Of a DNA stretch of 39,970 nt, positions 32,152 to 39,970 are shown piece by piece; within the stretch, counting starts at the first letter, position 1; the number at the start of each line of letters is the position of its first letter. The stretch lies in the NCBI RefSeq assembly GCF_963678635.1, contig NC_087064.1, positions 12,386,819 to 12,426,788 of the forward strand, written 5' to 3'. Source of the DNA: Symsagittifera roscoffensis (Eukaryota > Xenacoelomorpha > Acoela > Convolutidae). Under the pieces are notes generated by a model. The model worked only from the letters and a program-made list of their open reading frames with translations. It did not search any database and was not told where the DNA came from. The translations under genes and the position numbers were made by a program.

Positions 32152-32658
32152 TGTGCGCGTCAATCTCCACGATTATATAAAAAACGGTTTTTAAACACTT
32201 TAATTAATGAGTATTTTCTCGGCAAAATAACTCCGGAAGTTTGAAAATATAACGATAATTTATATTTTTTTAACAAGCTTTATCATCGGTAACATCGGCC
32301 ACAAAAAACTGCATAACTCAAAGCAAGCTGCAAAAGTGGCCAGTATTTGTCCTTGAGACAAATTGCTCTTTTTAAAGGTCAGCCTTAATCAAGGCTGAAC
32401 CAAATTAGAGCGAAAAGACGGTTAAAATAGGTTTGGGGGGGGGGGGGGGGGCCCGAACCTGGTTACGGAGCATCCCATCAAGTTCGGTGCATATTCGAGT
32501 TCTAGAAAGGAAATGACCTAGTCGGGATTCGAACCGGCCCCGAACCCGCCGGAACGCACCATGTATACGCTTGGCTACTGTCCCTATATGCATTTATATT
32601 TTGGTTCAGTTTTATATGCATTTATACTCTCGCTTACATTTACATTTGCGCTGCAACA
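32152..32658 (-). repeat. 5' LTR of the BEL/Pao element
   Basis: 507 bp, TG...CA ends, followed on the right by the second CCTGA. The high similarity to the left LTR implies a recent insertion. It contains a 17-G run at 32435-32451 on the plus strand, a potential quadruplex and a likely sequencing or assembly weak point. Confidence 0.95.
32518..32584 (-). promoter_or_regulatory. tRNA-like A-box/B-box segment in the 5' LTR
   Basis: Same segment as in the 3' LTR with two base differences (GGCCCCG and GGAACG against GGCGCCG and GGGACG on the plus strand). Both boxes are unchanged. Its sense orientation in the 5' LTR means a Pol III start here could read into the leader. Confidence 0.5.
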
Positions 32659-32691
32659 CCTGACACCATCGGAAAGTGTAAATAAAAGCAC

Positions 32692-32930
32692 CAGCGGATT
32701 TAGAGGTGCGGGGGGATACGGACGCCCACCCCCCTCAGGGTTTCGACCCCCTACCGACCTAATCATTTTTTAAAATTTTTTACTGAATGACCGTAAAATT
32801 TTACTTACGGCGCCTTTGCCAGAAAATTTGGTAAAAATGGGGTCTTTGCGAGAGCTCAGAAAATCGATTAGGTCGACCAAAAAAAAATCGACAAAATTTT
32901 CCCTCGAGAGAAAACCCTGCATAAATGTAT
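32692..32930. mobile_element. MITE relative of the 15883 element, damaged right end
   Basis: It starts CCAGCGGATTTAG, close to the CAGGGGCGGATTTAG terminus. It then shares GACC...CGACC, AAAATTT, GGCGCCTTTG, CAGAAAATTT, GAGAGCTCA and GGTCGACC blocks with 15883-16275 in order. The right end reads CCCTCGAGAGAAAACCCTGC and lacks the CCGCCCCTG terminus. Confidence 0.65.
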
Positions 32931-33030
32931 GCCCAAACGAGATTTACAAAAAAAAAGTTTAATAATGAATCAGGTTTCGAAATACCCAGTTTATCTTGGT
33001 CCAGCGACAAATGATTTAACGGACAGTTTT
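32741..33030 (+). repeat. Repeat X, first copy
   Basis: Matches 34946-35233 with a few differences in A-runs and single bases. It overlaps the MITE body and continues through CAGGTTTCGAAATACCCAG to ATTTAACGGACAGTTTT. Here it joins repeat Y directly. Confidence 0.9.
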
Positions 33031-33032
33031 CG

Positions 33033-34945
33033 CGTTATTTTCGCGTCCGAGGCAGAGACGGCGTGGCCAAAGTTTAGTGACCAATATTCGGTATGTCCCG
33101 AGTTTGCAACGGAAAATATCCACCGCGACTTCTCAGCGACCTGCTCGGCCCAAGAAGCAGTGCAACCGGCACGAAACCACATGCAGTGGCGCGGCCAAAC
33201 CCAGCCCTTTCCAGACTTTCACACTTTAAAAAATCGGTTGCGACTTTTGCGACCAAGGCGCAGACGGCGCGACTCGGGATACGGCGGGACATAAAGTCGC
33301 GGAAGTATGGAAAGTTGCAAAAGTCTGGAAATATCGTGCCGGAACTCTAGACATAAAACTAAAAAGTCTGAATAAAATATTCCAGTTTTTCGCAATTTTA
33401 TGGCAAGATTTTTGCAAATCTATGTCCAAACTTTCGCCACCTATATCCGAAAATTCGTGAACTTTGGTACGTCCAGTTTTTTGCGATCCGCGGCGATTTT
33501 CGCGCCCTTAAGTACTGACTTTCAAGACTCAAACTCTGGGCGCGACTATACAAATTGAGTCCGGATCCGGATGTGTCGCGAGTTTCAAACCAGAAAATTA
33601 ACACGAAAAATGAAAAAAAAAACATTTTATAGATACTTGGGAACACACATATCAAATGCGCGACAAATTGGTTCAAACTTATCAAATTTACAATCAACAG
33701 GTTTTACAATACACTATACTTGCGTGCGCCAACACAGACGAAACATCAATCATGCCAAAAATAAGGGAATAATAAGAAAAAAAATGTAAAAGAGGCCACA
33801 ATCAATGAGAGAATTACAAAAAATGTGCAGTTTTCCTACCAACCGACTCGATCGTATGTAAAATTCTGCAGCTCATAACAAAATCCATTAGAAAGGAATG
33901 TGAAGTAATGATTGTGCAATCAACAATCAATAATACTGAGATAATTAATCTGCATTTTAAACGCATTACGAACCAAACTTTTCCTTAAATAAACCCCAAA
34001 ATCACGAGAGGTCTCATAATATACAAATAAAGTAAAGGTTTGACCTAGTTCTAACAGGTTTTCCAACTTGGTCAGAGTTCGTCAAGACAGCAATTATAAA
34101 CAAATCAGTCTTTTCACCACAGTTTTCTAAATCTTATATCTTGAATAAAAGGACAGTTCCAGGCTTTTCAAGGTTTAAAATTCCGTTGCGAAGAAGTTGA
34201 ATAGTAAAATAGTTATTTTTGAAAAAAAGTTTCTTTGATTTTCTGTAATTCGATCTGAGTATTTAAATTTTTACGCAGCTGCATATCTTTCTTTGCGCGC
34301 ATATAAATAGTTTTTTTTCTGATGAAGGCGCTTAAGAACAGACACTCAAGTCTAATTGCGTCCTCTCATGTCAGTCAAAATTTTCGCTTGTTTTTGTTTC
34401 ATATAAAAAATCCTTAGATTAGACTGGAAACAATTCAAAAATTTTGTTTAAGTCTGGATATCAGTCTGGCACCTCGACCCGGGTAGTTATGAAGTGATTC
34501 GTAGGAAAGTTAACGCTGAGCGTTATCCGTTGAAAAGCAGAAAAATCTAATTTGTTTTTACGTTGATATTTCTAGATCAAATTTTTAAGCATTCTGTTTG
34601 CGACTCTGACATTTATAGCAGTCCCAACATCAAGTTTCCAAAGAATTGCTTAAGAAAATTGACAACAGGAAATTTTTTTTCGATTTTAAGCTCTGGGTAT
34701 CAATAGTTTTCAGACTGTATAAAAAGTGTTTCGAAAATGGCTAGTTGAAAAATTGAAATGTCTGAAAAAGAAACAAACCAAGCACAAATATGCCGTAAAT
34801 TTTGTTTAAAACTTTCTTTTTAAAAAGGTCATGGACTAAACTAAATAAGATGCTAAAACTGAAGCCAGTGTGTTTGGAAAAACACATCCTCTAATTTTTC
34901 GATATTTTTTTGAAATCCCCCCCTCTGGAATCACTAGATTCAGTT
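33033..34945 (+). repeat. Repeat Y, first copy
   Basis: Nearly identical to 37112-39002, offset about 4079. It has a GC-rich head (TTTTCGCGTCCGAGG, CCGGATCCGGATGTG) and an AT-rich tail ending CTCTGGAATCACTAGATTCAG. About 30 bp near 34881-34912 are absent from the second copy. Apparent ORFs are identical in both copies and lack protein-like features. Confidence 0.92.
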
Positions 34946-35233
34946 TTTCGACCCCCTACCGACCTAATCATTTTTTAAAATTTTTTACTGAATGACCGTA
35001 AAATTTTACTTACGGCGCCTTTGCCAGAAAATTTGGTAAAAATGGGGTCTTTGCGAGAGCTCAGAAAATCGATTAGGTCGACCAAAAAAAATCGACAAAA
35101 TTTCCCTCGAGAGAAAACCCTGCATAAATGTATGCCCAAACGAGATTTACAAAAAAAAAGTTTAATAATGAATCAGGTTTCGAAATACCCAGTTTATCTT
35201 GGTGCAGCGACAAATGATTTAACGGACAGTTTT
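34946..35233 (+). repeat. Repeat X', second copy
   Basis: Follows the end of Y without a gap and lacks the MITE terminus present at the first copy, so the tandem joint lies inside the MITE. It diverges abruptly from the first copy after GGACAGTTTT. Confidence 0.9.
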
Positions 35234-37111
35234 GGTAATTTTTTTGAAATGTTTAGCCAGAAAATGTAGTTCGGCCAAGAGTTCGTTCTTAATTTTGTTT
35301 TCTGTTTTTGATTGGCCAAAATTCAATGCAAAAAAGCTAGAAATAATTTGCTCAAAAATTGATCAAAAACTTATCATGGGGTATGAGGGTTCAATGGCGG
35401 GCAATTTAAAAATAAACAGAGTTTCGCAAAGTCAAGAACGTTGAAAAAATCGTCCAACAACCGTCTTCGTAACCAGATTATGAAACGGGCATTAAAACAG
35501 TTTCAAAAGTTATCCTGCCATTATTCTTCAATATGTTTCTTGCCTTCTCTTTTGATGTAGCCGCGGTGTGTGGGGGAGCCAACTGAGCGGGATTGGAAGT
35601 ATAGGAGACCTAATTGGGGGAAAACAGTAGAAAAGGAGGCTGAGGAGGGGGAGGGGGAGGGGGAGACTGCCGGTGAAGAAGATGAGTGAAAATTCCGAAA
35701 TAGTACTTTGCTAGATGAGTGGATTACAACCATACAGAACAGAAAACTATAACGGCAGCTCAATTTGTTTTGAAACCGATAATTATCTAATTAGTTTATT
35801 GATGTAAAGTTGTGTCTATTGATTAAAGTAATTGTGCTGATTCAATATTTTGTAGCCTCGCAGTTTTTTCAAGTCATAATGGAGCCAAAATTTTTTTAGG
35901 GTCAACTTCTCAGAAGAACAGCCATTTTTTAAACCATGACCCGAAAATTGGGAATTCTATGCTCTCTCGGTACTTCAAACTCAATTCAGTTGTTTAACGC
36001 GTTTTTACTGGGACTTGGTTTTTTTCCTTCAAAATACTAGGAACTTTATCTCAAAAATGCAAAATGGATGTGCATATGTAAAAATAGGAGTGATTGATTT
36101 AAAAGTGGGCGTCGTATAATATACCAAAAACTCCTTTGAACACAGTAGGATTCAGGGGAAATCCCTCTTGCGCGAAGATCCGATTGCGCGAAAATTTATT
36201 CAGTCAATCAGAATTCTTTATTCATAATATCGGTGTCAGTAAGCGATAAAATCAGTCAGTTTTTGATATTTTAGGCAAAATTGATTGACTGAAAATGTTT
36301 TGCGCATTCGGATCTTCGCACATGACAATAGCTCCTTGGGATTCCATTTTTACGGTCATCCCCAATCTCCATCCTCTAGTCGACGTGTTTTACAAATTGA
36401 CAGCTACAGTGAGTATTCTTACCTAGAATAAAGTCGTCAATGGGCCCCTTTTTGAGCTTTGATACGGTTCTGGGTTTTTGAAAACAATTCTAACCGAATC
36501 ATAACTAACAATGCAGCTATGATCTTTTATTTCGCAGCCGTGTATCATATCATCATAAACACCAATTTTGAACCCCCTGTCTACTTAGTTGACGATGATT
36601 GGCTGTCTTGTAAGGACCTGAAATAAATAAATCTATAATGTGTATTTAACAGGTTGAAGATAGCTATAAATTGTCAAAGTTATCATGAAAATGTTAAAAT
36701 AAGTTATTAAATCTTGATGTTTATTTTTACTGCTATTCAAAAATTGTTAGAAATTATTCGGCAATTGGGACTTTCTTTCTTGAGAACAGCTCAATGCTCT
36801 TTTATTGGCGTCATTTGAAGCTAATAATCGCCGTCTTCCCTTTCTTCTTCCTGTTCGTCGACTGGCATATTCACAACGAGGAGAGTCTCACGCCTCCTGC
36901 TGATGATGTCACATATCACTCTGGTGGGCCACACCTTCTCACGCCAGATCTGTTTGACCTAATCGACAAGAAAACCATTTCTTGTATAAATGGCAGGCAT
37001 CTCAGAATGGTCCGAGACAACAGTGGCCCCCGGGTCGAGGCCCGCGACTTTGTCAAGGTTTTCGCGACAAAAGTTTGATCGAAACATACTTTCGCTACCA
37101 AAGAGATCAGT
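35234..37111. other. 1.9 kb segment present only in the second X-Y copy
   Basis: It separates X' from Y'. It is mainly AT-rich, with a GGAGGGGGAGGGGGAGGGGG purine run near 35640 and an exon-like GC-rich patch at about 36790-37080. No transposon ends or target duplication are seen at its borders, so it is either an insertion without signature or the ancestral sequence deleted from the first copy. Confidence 0.6.
36821..36958 (-). CDS. Possible small terminal exon
   Basis: On the minus strand an acceptor-like GGTTTTCTTGTCGATTAG precedes 45 codons and a TAG. The peptide begins VKQIWREKVWPTRVICDI and ends with an acidic tail (EQEEEREDGDY). The plus strand of the same DNA is also open (36794-37078; hydrophobic LIIAVFPFFFLFV), so strand choice is uncertain. 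GC content and patchy codon use suggest host coding sequence next to the GPCR-like exon, but I do not recognise it. Confidence 0.3.
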   Translation of the reverse strand, partial: VKQIWREKVWPTRVICDIISRRRETLLVVNMPVDEQEEEREDGDY

Positions 37112-39002
37112 CGTTATTTTCGCGTCCGAGGCAGAGACGGCGTGGCCAAAGTTTAGTGACCAATATTCGGTATGTCCCGAGTTTGCAACGGAAAATATCC
37201 ACCGCGACTTCTCAGTGACCTGCTCGGCCCAAGAAGCAGTGCAACCGGCACTAAACCACATGCAGTGGCGCGGCCAAACCCAGCCCTTTCCAGACTTTCA
37301 CACTTTAAAAAATCGGTTGCGACTTTTGCGACCAAGGCGCAGACGGCGCGACTCGGGATACGGCGGGACATAAAGTCGCGGAAGTATGGAAAGTTGCAAA
37401 AGTCTGGAAATATCGTGCCGGAACTCTAGACATAAAACTAAAAAGTCTGAATAAAATATTCCAGTTTTTCGCAATTTTATGGCAAGATTTTTGCAAATCT
37501 ATGTCCAAACTTTCGCCACCTATATCCGAAAATTCGTGAACTTTGGTACGTCCAGTTTTTTGCGATCCGCGGCGATTTTCGCGCCCTTAAGTACTGACTT
37601 TCAAGACTCAAACTCTGGGCGCGACTATACAAATTGAGTCCGGATCCGGATGTGTCGCGAGTTTCAAACCAGAAAATTAACACGAAAAATGAAAAAAAAA
37701 AACATTTTATAGATACTTGGGAACACACATATCAAATGCGCGACAAATTGGTTCAAACCCATCAATTTACATTCAACAGGTTTTAAAACACGGTATACTT
37801 GCAAACGCCAACACAGACGAAAAATCAATCATGCCATTTGAAGCAAAAGTTAAGGGAATGATAAAAAAAAGAAAAGGGGCCACAATCAATGAGAGAATTA
37901 CAAAAAATGTGCAGTTTTCCTACCAACCGACTCGATCGCATGCAAAATTCTGCAGCTCATAACAAAATCCATTAGAAAGGAATGTGAAGTAATGATTGTG
38001 CAATCAACAATCAATAATACTGAGATAATTAATCTGCATTTTAAACGCATTACGAACCAAACTTTTCCTTAAATAAACCCCAAAATCACGAGAGGTCTCA
38101 TAATATACATATAAAGTAAAGGTTTAACCTAGTTCTAACAGGTTTTCCAACTTGGTCAGAGTTCGTCAAGACAGCAATTATAAACAAATCAGTCTTTTCA
38201 CCACAGTTTTCTAAATCTTATATCTTGAATAAAAGGACAGTTCCAGGTTTTTCAAGGTTTAAAATTCTGTTGCGAAGAAATTAAATAGTTGAATTGTTAT
38301 TTTTGAAAAAAAAATTTCTTTGATTTTCTGTAATTCGATCTGAGTATTTCAATTTTTACGCAGCTGCATATCTTTCTTTGCGCGCATATAACTAGTTTTT
38401 TTTCTGATGAACGCGCTTAAGAACAGACACTCAAGTCTATTAGCGTCCTCTCAAGTCAGTCAAAATTTTCGCTTGTTTTTGTTTCATATAAAAAATCCTT
38501 AGATTAGACTGGAAACAGTTCAATAATGTTGCTTAAGTCTGGATATCAGTCTGGCACCTCGACCGGGTAGTTATGAAGTGATTCGTAGGAAAGTTAACGC
38601 TGAGCGTTATCCGTTGAAAAGCAGAAAAATCTAATTTGTTTTTATATTGATATTTCTAGATCAAATTTTTAAGCATTCTGTTTGCGACTCTGACATTTAT
38701 AGCAGTCCCAACATCGAGTTTCTGAGAAACTATTTAAGAAAATTGACCACAGGAAAAAAATTTCGATTTTAAGCTCTGGGTAAAAGTTTAGAGCCTGGAT
38801 AAAAAGGGTTTTCAAAAATGGCTAGTTGAAAAGTCGAAAATTGTCTGAAAAAGAAACAAACCAAGCACAAAAATGCCGTAAATTTTGTTTTCATTTTTTT
38901 AAAAAGGGCATGGACTAAATCAAATAAGATGCTAAAACTGAAACCAGTGTGTTTGGAAATCCCCCCCCCCCCCCCCACCCTCTGGAATCACTCGATTCAG
39001 TT
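37112..39002 (+). repeat. Repeat Y', second copy
   Basis: Direct copy of 33033-34945. Distinguishing features are a 16-C run at 38961-38976 where the first copy has a shorter C tract, and loss of about 30 bp before it. It ends CTCTGGAATCACTCGATTCAG, then unique sequence. Confidence 0.92.
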
Positions 39003-39075
39003 TTTCATGGAGGAAAAACCAAAACGAGTACAAATACTCGGTTAATTTCTCCGAAATTTGGAGCAATTGGGCATA

Positions 39076-39234
39076 TTAGCTTGCCTCTCTTCTGAACTGT
39101 ACATTGATGGTGAAGTATACGAAGGGGGTGAGTATGAACATTAGGAGGTTGAGGAAGTCACTCAGAGTAGTCAGGAGCAGAGCACTTTCTTTGCTCAACC
39201 AACCGCCTTTATCTGTATTGTAGAACACCAGGGC
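39076..39234 (-). CDS. Terminal exon of a seven-transmembrane receptor-like protein
   Basis: On the minus strand an acceptor (CTCTTGTTATTCGCAG) opens 52 codons ending in TAA. The peptide has LLLTTLSDFLNLLMFIL, then TPFVYFTINVQFRREAS and stop. A long hydrophobic helix, an N/TP-x-x-Y-like motif (TPFVY) and a following F-R-R sequence match TM7 and helix 8 of rhodopsin-family receptors, for example neuropeptide receptors. The C-tail would be very short. The upstream exons would lie at higher coordinates on the minus strand, beyond the microsatellite. Exon status is well supported; receptor subfamily is unknown. Confidence 0.65.
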   Translation of the reverse strand, partial: ALVFYNTDKGGWLSKESALLLTTLSDFLNLLMFILTPFVYFTINVQFRREAS

Positions 39235-39302
39235 CTGCGAATAACAAGAGTATAAAGAACTCTGCTAAAATTACCAATTGGAAGGGTTTTTGAAGGGTGT
39301 TC

Positions 39303-39372
39303 GCACGCACGCACGCACCACACACCACACACCACACACCACACACCACACACCACACACCACACACACACA

Positions 39373-39436
<64 letters not shown>

Positions 39437-39437
39437 T

Positions 39438-39468
<31 letters not shown>

Positions 39469-39483
39469 AGGGGTAGAGAGAGT
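39303..39483. repeat. Compound CA/GA microsatellite
   Basis: A run of CACG and CACAC/CACACC units (39303 to about 39436) passes into a GA run (about 39438-39483). The minus-strand CVCV-type frames across it are artefacts of the repeat. It lies in the presumed intron upstream of the GPCR-like exon. Confidence 0.95.
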
Positions 39484-39589
39484 GAGGGGGTGGTTTTTCA
39501 AAAAAAATTTAAAATGTCGTCCGTTTTAGAATCTAGATTATAGATTGTGTCCCATTTGGCCGAGAAATCTTGGGGAAGTCTCGGGTGGT

Positions 39590-39970
39590 TTCGCGACGCA
39601 GACGCTGGAACATGAGAATTTCGAAGAAATCTACTGCCTCACATCGAAACCAACTCCATGCTACAACCGACCCAGAACGCTTTCCGCAAGCATAACTGAA
39701 CCAACACAGCCCTTCACAACATTGTCGTCTACATCACCCATGGTTTCAACCAGAAGAAGCCAGCCGACAGGACATCCTGGTAGCCCTCACTCTTACCGTT
39801 GCCTTCGATACGGTACGGTGCATCCACAGCTGCCTCGCCGAGTGTATTCTGCTCAATCCAGCGCCGAACTGCGTTAAAAGCTGGATAATTAACTACATGC
39901 AGGACAGACAAGCAAAAGTTAGTTTTTGCGGGGAAAGTTTGGTGCTCATTTTGTCCATGGCGGTGTCCTC
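39590..39970 (+). pseudogene. LINE reverse transcriptase fragment, cut by window end
   Basis: Across two plus-strand frames I read TQNAFRKHN, then TNTALHNIVVYITHGFNQKK and, after a frame change near 39770, LVALTLTVAFDTV and WIINYMQDRQAKVSFCGESL. This is the FRK...TTAL, A-L-D-L-x-x-A-F-D-T-V and N-Y-x-x-x-R-Q series of non-LTR reverse transcriptases of Jockey/CR1 type. A TGA after RKHN and the frame change show it is dead. Orientation is opposite to the 19.5-21.9 kb element. Confidence 0.75.

Larger units (their letters stand above)
23036..32658 (-). mobile_element. Full-length BEL/Pao LTR retrotransposon, 9.6 kb
   Basis: Direct repeats 23036-23541 and 32152-32658 are LTRs with TG...CA ends, and a perfect 5 bp duplication CCTGA flanks the element (23031-23035 and 32659-32663). 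On the minus strand the order is 5' LTR, PBS-like site, 1.3 kb leader, accessory ORF, coiled-coil Gag N-terminus, DUF1759-type Gag, zinc knuckles, retropepsin, RT (YMDD), RNase H, integrase, PPT, 3' LTR. The order PR-RT-RH-IN, the DUF1759 Gag and the RT style identify BEL/Pao. gag-pol is interrupted by stops at 29077, 27764, 25910 and 23815 and by frame changes near 28855, 25190 and about 23700, so this copy cannot make an intact polyprotein by plain translation. Confidence 0.93.

Noticed and set aside
31804-32163. 119-codon minus-strand frame at the 5' end of the BEL/Pao element
   Set aside because: It starts inside the LTR and runs through the PBS; no protein-like motif, so it is treated as leader.
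32929-33294. Plus-strand ORF in repeat Y, with near-copies at 36990-37373
   Set aside because: Its apparent conservation only reflects the recent duplication; there are open frames on both strands and no recognisable domain.
39195-39437. Minus-strand ORFs of repeated Cys-Val
   Set aside because: Translation of the CA microsatellite.

Overview
The window looks like nuclear DNA of an invertebrate animal. It is AT-rich, the host coding pieces I can find are short intron-flanked exons, and the mobile DNA (a BEL/Pao LTR retrotransposon, non-LTR retrotransposons with APE-type endonuclease, a hAT-type MITE, tRNA-derived heads) is typical of metazoans. I cannot name the species. No complete host gene lies in the window, and almost everything recognisable is repeat or transposon.

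Left third (1-12776): one tandem array of about 44 units of roughly 285 bp. Each unit carries a 70-71 nt tRNA-Gly-like sequence, mostly with a GCC anticodon loop, plus a conserved AT-rich spacer. No copy I checked folds without a mismatch; the copies at 4290, 5217, 3131 and 3999 come closest. A block of about 3.1 kb (1-3104) recurs almost unchanged at 8098-11194, so the array also has higher-order structure.

Middle (12777-23030): sparse DNA holding a small inverted-repeat element filled by a ~30 bp minisatellite (13459-13753), a probable first coding exon on the minus strand (13913-14041), a 393 bp hAT-type MITE with a perfect 8 bp target duplication (15883-16275), a hairpin-rich segment that may be decayed retroelement coding sequence (17130-17448), a tRNA-derived SINE-like head (17860-17933, minus), a decayed non-LTR retrotransposon on the minus strand (about 19524-21950), and a Cys-rich, zinc-finger-like internal exon on the plus strand (22446-22550).

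23036-32658: a full-length BEL/Pao retrotransposon on the minus strand. It has two ~506 bp LTRs differing at only a handful of sites, a CCTGA target duplication, a PBS-like site and a polypurine tract. In element order it encodes an extra ORF of 211 aa, a coiled-coil Gag N-terminus, a DUF1759-type Gag region, zinc knuckles, retropepsin, reverse transcriptase, RNase H and integrase. Several in-frame stops and frameshifts break gag-pol, although the LTRs look young. The LTRs carry a tRNA-like A-box/B-box segment in sense orientation.

Right end (32659-39970): a tandem duplication of a MITE-containing unit, X-Y then X'-insert-Y', in which the second copy holds 1.9 kb absent from the first. Then come a possible small terminal exon (36821-36958, minus), a convincing terminal exon of a seven-transmembrane-receptor-like protein (39076-39234, minus), a compound CA/GA microsatellite, and a broken LINE reverse-transcriptase fragment running off the window (plus strand).
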